Assembly: GCF_003626635.1 (NCBI RefSeq)
Contig: NZ_RAZT01000001.1
Coordinates: forward strand, 310,001-374,000
Reading direction: 5' to 3'
Source of the DNA: Micromonospora musae
Lineage (GTDB): Bacteria; Actinomycetota; Actinomycetes; Mycobacteriales; Micromonosporaceae
Length of the DNA stretch: 64,000 nt
Shown: positions 34,380-42,775 of the stretch, piece by piece
Numbering within the stretch: the stretch's first letter is position 1
How the letters are laid out: every line of letters starts with the position of its first letter
Program-made: the position numbers and the translations under genes
The notes under the pieces: generated by a model
The model's input: only the letters and a program-made list of their open reading frames with translations
Database searches by the model: none
What the model was told of the DNA's origin: nothing

Positions 34380-35375
34380 TCATGCCGATTCCACCTTTCG
34401 CACCCGGGGGTCGAGGAACCCGTAGAGCAGGTCGGCCAGGAAGTTCGCCACCAGCACGCCGATCGTGGTGAACAGGAAGATGGCCTGCATCAGCGGGTAG
34501 TCGCGGCTGGAGACCGACTCGAGCAGCAGCCGACCCATGCCGGGGTAGTTGAAGACCGTCTCCACCAGCACGGTGCCGCCGAGGATGCCGCCGAGCGCGA
34601 TGGCGAAGCCGGTGACGTTGGGCAGGATCGCGATGCGCGCCCCGTAGGTGAGGGCGATGCGACGCCGGGGCAGGCCGCGGGCCACGGCCAGCCGGGTGTG
34701 GTCCTCACCGAGGCTCTGCACCATGTTGTTGCGCATTCCGATGATCCAGCCGATCGGACCGGTGATCAGCAGCGCGACCGCCGGCAGCACGCTGTGCTGG
34801 AAGGCGTCGGAGATGAACAGCCAGCTCCAGCCCGGTGAGCTGCCACCGCCGTAGCCGCCCCGCTCGGGGAACCAGTGCAGGGTGATGGCGAAGACGTAGA
34901 CGAGCAGCAGGGCTAGCCAGAAGAACGGCAGCGTGCCGAGGAAGGTCGAGCCGAGGGTGATGACCGAGTCGACCCGGCTGTTGCGCCGGTACGCGGCCCA
35001 GGTGCCGAGCAGCGTGCCGACGACGAACGAGATGATCTGGGTGACCCCGACGAGGATCACCGTCCACGGCAGCGCCTGGCCGATCATGTGCGTCACGCTG
35101 TACGGGAAGTAGGTGTACGAGATTCCGAAGTCGCCGTGCAGCACCGCGCCGAGGTACTGCACGTACTGGTCGAAGAGGTTCCCGTCGGGGGTGCCGAGCA
35201 TGACCCGGATGGCCTGCACCTGGGCCGGGTCGACGCTCTCGCTCTGCCCGGCCAGCCGGGACACGATCGCCTCGGCGGGGTCCCCGGGCTGCAGGCGCGG
35301 GATCAGGAAGTTCAGCGTGACGGCCGCCCACAGGGTGCCGAGGAAGAAGACGAAGCGTCTGAGGAAGTAGGCCAC
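34380..35375 (-). CDS. ABC transporter permease, DppB/OppB-like
   Basis: 331 residues: six membrane helices, the DppB-type large loop after helix 1 and the coupling EAA region (ARGLPRRRIALTYGARIAILPNVTGF). GTG start. It follows the binding-protein gene after a strong hairpin, a common arrangement that lowers permease relative to binding-protein synthesis. In the family these systems carry oligopeptides or beta-linked oligosaccharides; the setting here favours oligosaccharides. Confidence 0.92.
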   Translation of the reverse strand: MAYFLRRFVFFLGTLWAAVTLNFLIPRLQPGDPAEAIVSRLAGQSESVDPAQVQAIRVMLGTPDGNLFDQYVQYLGAVLHGDFGISYTYFPYSVTHMIGQALPWTVILVGVTQIISFVVGTLLGTWAAYRRNSRVDSVITLGSTFLGTLPFFWLALLLVYVFAITLHWFPERGGYGGGSSPGWSWLFISDAFQHSVLPAVALLITGPIGWIIGMRNNMVQSLGEDHTRLAVARGLPRRRIALTYGARIAILPNVTGFAIALGGILGGTVLVETVFNYPGMGRLLLESVSSRDYPLMQAIFLFTTIGVLVANFLADLLYGFLDPRVRKVESA

Positions 35376-35402
35376 GAGTACCGGTCCCTTCTCCGCCGAC
35401 GG

Positions 35403-35433
35403 GCCGGCCGGCGCCGCGGATGCGCCGGCCGGC
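35403..35433 (-). promoter_or_regulatory. Intercistronic hairpin between binding protein and permease
   Basis: A perfect 12-bp stem GCCGGCCGGCGC/GCGCCGGCCGGC with a 7-base loop in the 64-base gap between the binding-protein stop and the permease start. It probably protects or partly terminates the upstream message. Confidence 0.6.
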
Positions 35434-35439
35434 GGTCGA

Positions 35440-37113
35440 CTACTTGGCGTCGGCCCCGGTGGGCTTGAGGTTCGTGATGATCAGCAGGTTGTCGCTGGGC
35501 GCGGCGTACGCGTTCTCCTCGCTCGGCCAGCCGACCGCCTTGGCCGTGCGGTACTGGAACCACTTGGCGCCGTACCAGAGCGGGATCACCGGCACCTGCT
35601 CCACCATGACCTTCGCCAGGTCGGCGACGGCGGCCTTCTGCGCCGCGTCGTCGGTGGCGGTGCGCAGCGTGTCGATCAGCTGGTCGGTGTGCGGGTCGTT
35701 CCAGCGGACGAAGTTGCTGACCGCCTTCTTGCCGATCGGCGCGGACTGGTCGCTGGCCAGCGGCTCCTGGAAGTTGCGGAACATGTTGCAGCTTCCGCCG
35801 TGCACACCGAGCACCATGTCGTAGTTGCCGATCGCGCGATCGTTCTCGTACGCCTCGGGGGTGGGGGTCTCCGCCCGGACGGTGAAGCCGAGCGCGGTCA
35901 GGTTCGACACGATGATCCGCTGCGCCTGCACCCAGTCGGTCCAGGAGCCGGGCACCCGGAAGCTGAACGTGATCGGCTTGCCGTCCTTGCCGACGCGCTT
36001 GCCGTCGCCGTTGCGGGGGTAGCCGGCGGCGGTCAGGTCGGCGTCGGCCTTCGCCTGGTCGTAGCCGATGACGCCCTGGTCGGCGAGGTCCTTCGGCAGC
36101 CAGTCGGCCTGGCCGGGCACCACCAGTCCGGTCTGGCTGGCCGGCTTGACGTAGCCGAGCTGCGCCTTGTCGACGATCTCCTGCCGGTTGAACCCGGGCA
36201 GCAGGGCCTTGCGGAAGGCGGTGTCGTCGAACGGCGCCTTGGTGAGGTTCATGTAGACGCTGATCGAGCCACCGGAGGGGTACCAGTACTTGTTGTGCGC
36301 CGGATCTCGGTCGACGTACGCCTTCTTGATGTCCGGCACGAACATCGCGTTGGTGTCGTACTCGCCGCGGCTGAGCTTGAGCTGGTCGATCTGGCCGCCA
36401 CCGTCGGCCTTGTGGAACCGCAGCTCGTCGACCATGATCTTGTCGGCCTGCCAGTAGTCGGCATTGCGGCCGAGCGTGAGCTGCTGGGGGTTGAACGCCT
36501 TGACGGTGAACGGTCCGGTGCCGACGGGCTTCTCGGCGTTGGTGAAGGTGACCGGGTCGGCCACGGTGGACCAGACGTGCTTCGGCACGATCTTGATCTC
36601 GCTGAAGAGCGTGAACGCCGCGGCGCCGGGCTGCACGAACCGCATGGTGACGGTGTGCGGGTCGGTCGACTCGACGGCACTCAGGTAGCGCCAGACACCC
36701 TTGACGTCGAGCGCCTTGTGCTGCTTGAGCAGGTCGTAGGTGAAGGTCACGTCGTCGGCGGTGAACGGCTTGCCGTCGTTCCACTGCACACCGTCGCGCA
36801 GCTTCCACACCAAGGTCTGCGGGTCGGTCCAGCTCCACTCGGTGGCCAGCCAGGGCTTCGCCTGACAGCCGTAGTTGTCGTACGCGACGAGCTGCTCGAA
36901 GAGGTACTCGGTGGCGCCGAGCCGGCTGGCGTCGAGGTACGGGTTGTAGTTGGCCTGCGGGTTGCTGCCGCCGCCGAAGTCGCCGTAGTCGAGGTACGCG
37001 ATACGGCCCTCGGTGCCGGGCCCGGACTGCTGTTCGGTGCCGGTGCAGCCGGCGGCGGTCAGGACGACGGCGGCCGCGACCGCGGCGATCCGGGCGAGTC
37101 TCGATCGTTTCAC
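35440..37113 (-). CDS. Family-5 solute-binding lipoprotein (oligosaccharide/oligopeptide type)
   Basis: 557 residues from the GTG at 37113. Lipoprotein signal with a lipobox ending AAGC at residue 22-23. The family-5 fold is shown by a KPWLATEWSWTDPQTLVWKLRDGVQWNDGKPFTADDV-region (read as separate SBP_bac_5 motifs), GTGPFTVKAFNPQQLTLGRN, and the ligand-binding C-lobe. Length and sequence fit DppA-like proteins that in Thermotoga and actinobacteria bind beta-oligosaccharides. Overlaps the LacI stop by GTGA. It would capture ligand outside the membrane for the adjacent permeases. Confidence 0.9.
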   Translation of the reverse strand: MKRSRLARIAAVAAAVVLTAAGCTGTEQQSGPGTEGRIAYLDYGDFGGGSNPQANYNPYLDASRLGATEYLFEQLVAYDNYGCQAKPWLATEWSWTDPQTLVWKLRDGVQWNDGKPFTADDVTFTYDLLKQHKALDVKGVWRYLSAVESTDPHTVTMRFVQPGAAAFTLFSEIKIVPKHVWSTVADPVTFTNAEKPVGTGPFTVKAFNPQQLTLGRNADYWQADKIMVDELRFHKADGGGQIDQLKLSRGEYDTNAMFVPDIKKAYVDRDPAHNKYWYPSGGSISVYMNLTKAPFDDTAFRKALLPGFNRQEIVDKAQLGYVKPASQTGLVVPGQADWLPKDLADQGVIGYDQAKADADLTAAGYPRNGDGKRVGKDGKPITFSFRVPGSWTDWVQAQRIIVSNLTALGFTVRAETPTPEAYENDRAIGNYDMVLGVHGGSCNMFRNFQEPLASDQSAPIGKKAVSNFVRWNDPHTDQLIDTLRTATDDAAQKAAVADLAKVMVEQVPVIPLWYGAKWFQYRTAKAVGWPSEENAYAAPSDNLLIITNLKPTGADAK

Positions 37114-38141
37114 TTGCCGGTACCTCCAGTGGGGGGCTCCGCCGGGCAGCCGCAGCTGCGGCGCACGACGAACTCGGTGGGGAGGACGACGCTGTCGAAC
37201 GCCGCGCCGGGGGCATCGACGGCGTTGAGGATCAGCCGGGCGGCCTCGGCGGCCAGTTCCCGGACCGGCTGCCGCACGGTGGTGAGCGGCGGCGAGACGA
37301 GCGCGGCCATCGGCGCGTCGTCGAAGCCGGTGATGACGAGGTCTTCCGGCACTCGCAGGCCCCGGCCCAGCGCCCCGACGAGGACGCCGAGCGCGAGCTC
37401 GTCGTTGGCGCAGACGACGGCCTGCGGGGCCGGGGTGCCGCCGCCGAGCAGCCGCTCGGTGGCGAGCACGCCGTCGTGCTGCTGCATGGCGAGGCGCAGC
37501 GGCTCCGTCGGCGGCGCGAGGTCCAGCTCCCGGTACGCCGCCTGGAAGCCGGCCCATCGCTGGCTGACGTCCGGCGAGCCGTCCGGGTTGCCCACGAAGA
37601 CGAGGTCCCGCAGGCCGTGGTCGACCAGCAGGTGCCGGGTCAGCATCGTCATGGCGGGGGCGTTGTCGACGCCGACCGAGGGCACCGTCTCCGGTCCCCG
37701 GCCGGCAAGCACGACGACCGGGACCAGCTCGGCGAGGCGCAGCAGCGCCGGTTCGGTGATGGTGCCGCCGACGACCGCGATGCCGTCGACCCGTCGGGCC
37801 ATCTCCAGCGCCTGGTCGTCGGAGTCCTCGCGCAGGTGGGTGCAGAGGATGTGCACGCTGGCCCGGGCCGGCACGGCCTCCGACTCGAAGCCCTGGATCA
37901 GCTCGGTGAAGTAGGGACCGGAGAGACCGGGGAAGACCAGGCCCAGCGCACCGTGCCGGCGCGCGGCGAGCGCCCGGCCGAGGTGGTCCGGCCGGTAGCC
38001 GTACTTCTCGATCGCCTCGAGGACGCGCCGGCGCATCTCCTCCGACACCTGGCCGGTGCCGTTGGAGACCCGGGAAACCGTGGCGACCGAGACTCCGGCC
38101 AGCCGGGCGATCTCCCGAACCGTGACCCGACTATTGCCCAT
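37110..38141 (-). CDS. LacI-family transcriptional repressor
   Basis: 343 residues from the ATG at 38141, GGGAG upstream. Residues 6-27 are the LacI helix-turn-helix (TVREIARLAGVSVATVSRV), with the hinge-helix EKYGYRPDHLGRAL after it. The C-terminal periplasmic-binding-like domain binds an inducer sugar. The operon is regulator-transporter (4-base overlap with the binding protein), and the gene is divergent from a GH35 gene. The palindromes at 38173 and 26083 are its likely operators, so it would control both the transporter and the two hydrolase operons. Confidence 0.95.
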   Translation of the reverse strand: MGNSRVTVREIARLAGVSVATVSRVSNGTGQVSEEMRRRVLEAIEKYGYRPDHLGRALAARRHGALGLVFPGLSGPYFTELIQGFESEAVPARASVHILCTHLREDSDDQALEMARRVDGIAVVGGTITEPALLRLAELVPVVVLAGRGPETVPSVGVDNAPAMTMLTRHLLVDHGLRDLVFVGNPDGSPDVSQRWAGFQAAYRELDLAPPTEPLRLAMQQHDGVLATERLLGGGTPAPQAVVCANDELALGVLVGALGRGLRVPEDLVITGFDDAPMAALVSPPLTTVRQPVRELAAEAARLILNAVDAPGAAFDSVVLPTEFVVRRSCGCPAEPPTGGTGK

Positions 38142-38166
38142 GTCTCCCTCGATCCGTAACGTGCGG

Positions 38167-38196
38167 TTAACAGAAACCGGTTTCAGGCACCATAAG
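38167..38196 (+). promoter_or_regulatory. Promoter of the GH35 gene with LacI operator in the spacer
   Basis: TTAACA (38167-38172), 18-base spacer, CATAAG (38191-38196). The perfect 12-bp palindrome GAAACCGGTTTC (38173-38184) sits inside the spacer, which is an ideal position for repression. The transcript would begin near 38203. Confidence 0.6.
38173..38184. promoter_or_regulatory. LacI-family operator GAAACCGGTTTC
   Basis: A perfect 12-bp palindrome with a central CG, the LacI-family hallmark, in the divergent region between the repressor and the GH35 gene. It is the closest match to the site at 26083. Confidence 0.8.
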
Positions 38197-38259
38197 CAGG
38201 CGCCCGCCGGAGCACAAGAGGGCCGCCTGAAGATCCGCCGAGAGGAAGAGTCAGACCGC

Positions 38260-40668
38260 ATGCCGCGAGTTCTTCTCCACGACCGCAGGATCGTCGTCGA
38301 CGGTCGACCCCGCCTGCTCCTCGCCGGGGAGGTGCACTACTTCCGACTGCCCCGGGCGGCGTGGGCGGACCGGCTCGACCGGCTCCGCGAGTGCGGCGGC
38401 GACACCGTCGCCACCTACGTGCCGTGGCTCTGGCACGAGCTGCCCGACGGCGAGGTGGACCTCACGGGGCGTACCCACGAACAACGGGACCTCGCCGGCT
38501 TCCTGGACCTGGCCCACGAACGGGGCCTCTACGCGGTGGTCCGCCCCGGGCCGTTCATCATGGCCGAGATCAAGAACGAGGGGATCCCCTACCGGGTGTA
38601 CGACGAGCACCCGCACCTGCTGCCCACCACCTGGGAGGGCCGGTCCATCACCACCCGCACCGTCGACTACCTCGCCCCGGAGTTCCTGGCCGCCGCCGAG
38701 GGGTGGTACGCCGAGGTGATGCCGGTGATCGCCGAGCGGCTCGCCGACCGCGGCGGGCCGGTGATCGGCGTCCAGCTCGACAACGAGATCGGGATGCTCT
38801 CCTGGGTCACCAACTCCCCCGACCTCACCGACGTCGTCTGCGAGGACCTGCGGCGCTGGGCGGTCGAGCGGTACGGCAAGGAGACCGCGGCGCAGCGCGT
38901 CGGCGCCGACCCGGGCGACCCGCAGGCGTGGGCGGCGGCGCTGCGCAGCCCGGCCGAGGCGAGCTCGTTGACGCTCCACGACGACCTGGGCCGCTACATG
39001 CGCGACCGGTACCGGCGGTACGTGGTCGCGTTGCGCGAGTCCGCCGAACGGCACGGCGTGACCGGGGTGCCGTTCCTGATCAACGTGCACGGCACCGGCG
39101 GCGGGCGGGGCCGCACCTTCCCGATCGGCATCAGCCAGCTCTTCGAGGCGTACCGGGGGCAGCCGCAGCTCACCTCCGGCTCCGACTACTACCTCGGTGA
39201 CCTCACCGTCACCAACGTCGCCGACCTGTACGCGGGCAACGCGTTCCTGGCCGCGGTGCATGACGCCGACCAGCCGCCGACGTCGCTGGAGTTCGAGGCC
39301 GGCAACGGCGACTACGGCCAGGACCTCTCCACGCTCTACCCGCCCGAGGCGATCGAGCTGAAGGCCCGGCTCTGCGTGGCGCAGGGCAACCGGCTGCTCA
39401 ACCTCTACCTCTTCGCCGGTGGCTACAACCCGCCCCTGGCCGAGCCGGTCGGTGACGGCAACGACCGGATCGCGTTCACCGGGGAACGGCACGGCTTCGC
39501 CGCGCCGGTCGACCCCGAGGGACGGCTCAACCCCACCTACGCGGCGGCCCGGCGCGCCCTGCACGCCGTAGGCGGGGTCGCCGACCTGCTCGCCGACTCC
39601 GACGAGGAGAACGACGGGCTGGCGCTGGGGTTCGTGCCCGACCACTACCTGACCGAGTACCACCACCCGGCGTCGGCGTCACGCGCCGCGCAGATCGCCG
39701 ACCTGGAACGCTTCCGGGGCCTCGGGCCCTGCGACGTGCTGGCCCGGGCGCTGCTGCTCGCCGGCTACTCCTTCCCCGCCGTCGACCTCCAGTCGCCGCT
39801 GCCCACGGGTACGCCGCCGGTGATCGCGCTGGCCAGCGCCGCCACGCTCGGCCGGGAGGTGCAGCAGCGGCTGGTCGAGCACCTGCACGCCGGCGGTCGC
39901 CTGCTGCTGCACGGCGTGCTGCCGGAGCGGGACCACGACGGCGACCCCTGCACCGTGCTCGCCGACGCGCTCGGCCTGACCGTCACCGGGCGCGTCGACG
40001 ACGGGCCGCACTCCTTCCCGTCGGTGGTCGGGCAGGGCTGGGCGGCGGGCCGGGCCGAGGCGCGGGTCGGCTACGCCCAGCGGCTGGCCGGGGAGGCGGC
40101 CCAGCCGGTCCTCACCGAGGTGGCCTCCGGCGAGCCGTGCGCGGTGGAGGTGACGGTCGGCGCGGGCCGGGCTCTGGTGATCGCCGCCGACATCCCCTGC
40201 GACCTGGACTTCTGGCGTACGGCGGTGGAGCGGCTCGGTGCCCGCCCCCGCCTCGCCCCGGACGCCGACGGGCCCGGGCTGGTGCTCACCTCAACCGTGG
40301 ACCGGGCCGGGCAGCGGCTGCTGCACCTGATCAACGTGGCCCCGTCGGCCGTCACCGTCTCGCTCGGGTGGCACGGTGCGGCGCTGCTGGGCGGGCGTCG
40401 GCTGCGGGTGCCCGCCCGCACCGGCCTCATCCTGCCGCACGGGCTTCGGGTCGGCGCCGCCACGCTGCTGGAGACGACGTGCGAGCTGGTCGGCCGAGAC
40501 GGGGACTCCGTACTGCTGCGCCCCACCCAGGGCGACGACGAGGTGGTGCTCGCCACCGACCGCCCGGTGACCGTCAGCCGCGGCACCGTGCACACCGCCG
40601 ACGGTCGAGTAACCATCCGCCTACCCGGCACCCCCGACGAAACCCCGATCCGCCTAACCGTCGCCTGA
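38260..40668 (+). CDS. GH35-like beta-galactosidase
   Basis: 802 residues from the ATG at 38260; the frame extends leftward over the repressor and operator, which is not coding. GH35 features: LAGEVHYFRLPRAAWADRL near the start, GGDTVATYVPWLWHE, and GGPVIGVQLDNEIGML with acid/base E176. The nucleophile is E344 or E346 in SLEFEAGNGDYGQ. C-terminal domains resemble the trimerisation and beta domains of GH42/GH35. No signal peptide, so the substrate must be imported. Divergent from lacI and controlled by the operator between them. Confidence 0.85.
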   Translation: MPRVLLHDRRIVVDGRPRLLLAGEVHYFRLPRAAWADRLDRLRECGGDTVATYVPWLWHELPDGEVDLTGRTHEQRDLAGFLDLAHERGLYAVVRPGPFIMAEIKNEGIPYRVYDEHPHLLPTTWEGRSITTRTVDYLAPEFLAAAEGWYAEVMPVIAERLADRGGPVIGVQLDNEIGMLSWVTNSPDLTDVVCEDLRRWAVERYGKETAAQRVGADPGDPQAWAAALRSPAEASSLTLHDDLGRYMRDRYRRYVVALRESAERHGVTGVPFLINVHGTGGGRGRTFPIGISQLFEAYRGQPQLTSGSDYYLGDLTVTNVADLYAGNAFLAAVHDADQPPTSLEFEAGNGDYGQDLSTLYPPEAIELKARLCVAQGNRLLNLYLFAGGYNPPLAEPVGDGNDRIAFTGERHGFAAPVDPEGRLNPTYAAARRALHAVGGVADLLADSDEENDGLALGFVPDHYLTEYHHPASASRAAQIADLERFRGLGPCDVLARALLLAGYSFPAVDLQSPLPTGTPPVIALASAATLGREVQQRLVEHLHAGGRLLLHGVLPERDHDGDPCTVLADALGLTVTGRVDDGPHSFPSVVGQGWAAGRAEARVGYAQRLAGEAAQPVLTEVASGEPCAVEVTVGAGRALVIAADIPCDLDFWRTAVERLGARPRLAPDADGPGLVLTSTVDRAGQRLLHLINVAPSAVTVSLGWHGAALLGGRRLRVPARTGLILPHGLRVGAATLLETTCELVGRDGDSVLLRPTQGDDEVVLATDRPVTVSRGTVHTADGRVTIRLPGTPDETPIRLTVA

Positions 40669-40687
40669 CCACCCCCCACCCCTCCCG

Positions 40688-40784
40688 CCCCTCCCCCGCC
40701 GGCACCCGGTGATCATGACGTTGCCCGGTGGGACACGCCGTGCCGGACGCCGAGAAGCTCATGATCACCGCGGCGGGGGTGGGG
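40688..40784. repeat. 97-bp inverted-repeat element with TGATCA cores
   Basis: Left and right halves match: CCCCTCCCCCGCC (40688-40700) with GGCGGGGGTGGGG (40772-40784), 12 of 13, and GGTGATCATGA (40708-40718) with TCATGATCACC (40759-40769), 11 of 11. The 40-base centre is not symmetrical. It lies between convergent genes and ends 1 base before the nucleotidyltransferase stop. It may also act as a terminator. Confidence 0.75.
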
Positions 40785-40785
40785 G

Positions 40786-41562
40786 TTAGGGGGTTTGGGT
40801 GATCTCGTCGAGGACCCGTTGCTGGAAGGCGCGGGCCTGCGGGCCGCTCGGCGGCGGGCCGCCGCGCCGCGCCGCGATGGAGCGCTCGATCACCGGCGTC
40901 GCCTCGTCCCCGTCGGCGATCAGCCGCTGCCCGGCCTCGGACTTCGCCAGCCACCGGCCGTGCCGGACGCGCACCAGGGAGCGGCAGGCGCCGAGCACGG
41001 CGTCCTCGGCGCCGGGCGCCGGCTCGTCACCGGGCGGGGTCGGCAGGGCCAGCCACCAGCCGAGCGCGTCGACGAGCAGGCGCCGCAGGTCGGCGGGGCT
41101 CACGTCGGCGAACACCTCGGCCGCCGGGGCGCCGAGCAGCGGGTAGCCGCACTGGCGCAGGATGCTGCGGTCCAGCGCGTACCAGAAGTGCCCGTCCGCG
41201 ACCGGTCGATCCGCCGGGGCGTAGGTGGCCCGGAACGGCATCCGCGCCCCGGTGTTCAGCTCCACTTCGAAGCCGGGCTCCGGGGTGCCGGACGCGGCGA
41301 CCGACCGGCGGTACGTGACCAGTTCCAGCCCGCGCGCCGGGCAGGGCAGCGCCTCGTGCCGCAGGCCGGTGACCAGCGCGCGCTTGGTCTGCTCGGCCAG
41401 CGGGTCGGCGCAGAGCAGCGCCACGTCGATGTCGCTGCGGCCGGGCTGGTACGCGTCGAGCCCGACCGAACCGGCGGCGTACGCGCCGATCAGGTTGTCG
41501 CCCAGCACCGAGCGGGCCACCGCCAGCAGGTCGTCGAGGTAGCGTCGAACGTCCGTGTCCAT
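40786..41562 (-). CDS. Nucleotidyltransferase (AadA-like, DUF4111-type)
   Basis: 258 residues. The nucleotidyltransferase core GSVGLDAYQPGRSDIDVALL (residues ~32-51) has the Gly-Ser and DxD pair, and a C-terminal helical domain has DALGWWLALPTP, ACRSLVRVRHGRWLAKSEAG. This is the layout of ANT(3'')-type aminoglycoside adenylyltransferases. Related chromosomal genes are common in actinomycetes and need not give resistance. Convergent with the GH35 gene, separated by the 97-bp element. Confidence 0.85.
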   Translation of the reverse strand: MDTDVRRYLDDLLAVARSVLGDNLIGAYAAGSVGLDAYQPGRSDIDVALLCADPLAEQTKRALVTGLRHEALPCPARGLELVTYRRSVAASGTPEPGFEVELNTGARMPFRATYAPADRPVADGHFWYALDRSILRQCGYPLLGAPAAEVFADVSPADLRRLLVDALGWWLALPTPPGDEPAPGAEDAVLGACRSLVRVRHGRWLAKSEAGQRLIADGDEATPVIERSIAARRGGPPPSGPQARAFQQRVLDEITQTP

Positions 41563-41634
41563 CCGGCTATCTGACCCGATCGACGGGGATCGACCGGAGT
41601 CGGGCGGCGCCCATCGGGTGCGGGCCCGGCAGAG

Positions 41635-41937
41635 CTACTTGATTTTGCGGGTGGTGCGGACCACGATCTGCTCGTACTCCGGGTGCCGGGTCAGCCACTT
41701 GGCGATGAACGGGCAGATCGGCACGACGGTGCGCCCCTTGGCCCGGGCGTCGTCCATCACGGCCCGGGCGAGCGTCGAGCCGACGCCCTGCCCCTCGAAC
41801 TCGGGGTCGACCTCGGTGTGGGTGTACGCGATGATCGTGCCGGTCAACTGGTAGGTGACGACGCCGGCGAGGTCGCCGGTCTCGTTCCGCGCCTCGAAGC
41901 GGTCACGCTCGGGCACGTCGGTCACGGTGAACTGCAT
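41635..41937 (-). CDS. Short GNAT-family N-acetyltransferase (NATD1/YjdJ-like)
   Basis: 100 residues from the ATG at 41937. Minimal GNAT fold with acetyl-CoA P-loop EGQGVGSTLARA, a preceding THTEVDPEF strand, and the C-terminal VVPICPFIAKWLTRHPEY typical of the COG2388 family (NATD1 in animals). The N-terminal extension of the open frame is rejected because conservation starts at QFTVTDVPERDRFEA. The cellular role of this family is not settled. Confidence 0.9.
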   Translation of the reverse strand: MQFTVTDVPERDRFEARNETGDLAGVVTYQLTGTIIAYTHTEVDPEFEGQGVGSTLARAVMDDARAKGRTVVPICPFIAKWLTRHPEYEQIVVRTTRKIK

Positions 41938-42011
41938 GGCACGAGTGTCCCAGGCCGCCGTGCACGGGCGGCGGGCGACCGCCGACGGCGCGACCGGCGC
42001 CACTGCTCCGC

Positions 42012-42668
42012 TCAGCCGTCGTCCTCGGCGCAGACCGCGGCCATCTCGGCGAGGTAGGTGGCGAACGGGGGAAGGCCGGCGGTCGCGCGCCGGGCGTCGA
42101 GGCCCGGTTCGTCGCGGATCGGCGTCGCCGGCACCGGACCGTCCGGACCGCAGCGGACCTGCGTGCCGTACGTCTGTGGCTCGCCCTTGGCCGCCGCGAC
42201 CCGGTCTTCGAGGTACGCCAGGTTGCCGGGCGAGGCCTGACCCACGGCGACGGCGCTGCGGAGCAGCTCGACGGCCTGCTGCTGGAAGGCGGGGTCGAGG
42301 TCGGAGTGCTGGGCGATGGTCCAGGCGGCGTCCTCGCCGTCCTCACCGACCAGGTCGATGGTCGGCCAGCCGTGCTCGGCGATGATCTCCTTCAGCCGGG
42401 CGGTGCGAGTCTGGTCGCTCTCGGCGACCGGCTCCCCGTTTCGCTCGGCCTGGTCGCGCCGGAACATGCCGATCAACTCGTCGTGCAGCGCCTTGTCGAA
42501 CCGGGCGGGCGAGCGGGTCGCCGCCGGAGCGGACCCGGACGGCGCGGTGACCGACGCGGACGGCCCACCGGGCGAGCCGGACGGTGGGGCGGGCGCGGGC
42601 ACGTCGGTGCAGGCCGTGAGCGAGGCGAGAACGGCCAGCGGGAGGAGGATCGTTCGCCGTGCTCTCAT
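42012..42668 (-). CDS. Lipoprotein with DUF6624-like domain
   Basis: 218 residues from the ATG at 42668. Signal peptide of a lipoprotein, lipobox ending LTAC (Cys about residue 20), then a Pro/Ser/Ala-rich spacer to ~55 and a helical domain (~57-215) with HDELIGMFRRDQAERN, IIAEHGWPTIDLVGEDGEDAAWTIAQHSD and AYLEDRV. This pattern is that of DUF6624 (known in bacteria and animals' tail proteins). Function unknown; the protein lies on the outer side of the membrane. Divergent from the chitinase across a 107-base AT-rich gap. Confidence 0.82.
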   Translation of the reverse strand: MRARRTILLPLAVLASLTACTDVPAPAPPSGSPGGPSASVTAPSGSAPAATRSPARFDKALHDELIGMFRRDQAERNGEPVAESDQTRTARLKEIIAEHGWPTIDLVGEDGEDAAWTIAQHSDLDPAFQQQAVELLRSAVAVGQASPGNLAYLEDRVAAAKGEPQTYGTQVRCGPDGPVPATPIRDEPGLDARRATAGLPPFATYLAEMAAVCAEDDG

Positions 42669-42726
42669 ACCGAAAGTGTCCCAGGCTCTCGGTGGCGCCA
42701 CCCGCAGGGCACTGACACATTTACAT

Positions 42727-42739
42727 TTAACAAAGTTAA
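42727..42739. promoter_or_regulatory. TTAAC-AAA-GTTAA palindrome in the chitinase promoter region
   Basis: A perfect 5-bp inverted repeat around AAA, in an unusually AT-rich stretch (42720-42745) of this GC-rich window. It lies 36 bases before the chitinase ATG. It could be an operator for a sugar-responsive repressor. Confidence 0.5.
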
Positions 42740-42775
42740 TTGATAGCCTCCCGTCAATCGATGAGGAGGCATGTC

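Noticed and set aside
38056..38259. Upstream extension of the GH35 frame
   Set aside because: It covers the repressor start, the promoter and the operator. Conservation and ribosome site favour the ATG at 38260.
40786..41562. Calling the AadA-like nucleotidyltransferase an acquired resistance gene
   Set aside because: Base composition equals that of the neighbours and no mobile element is near; it looks like a resident gene of unknown substrate.
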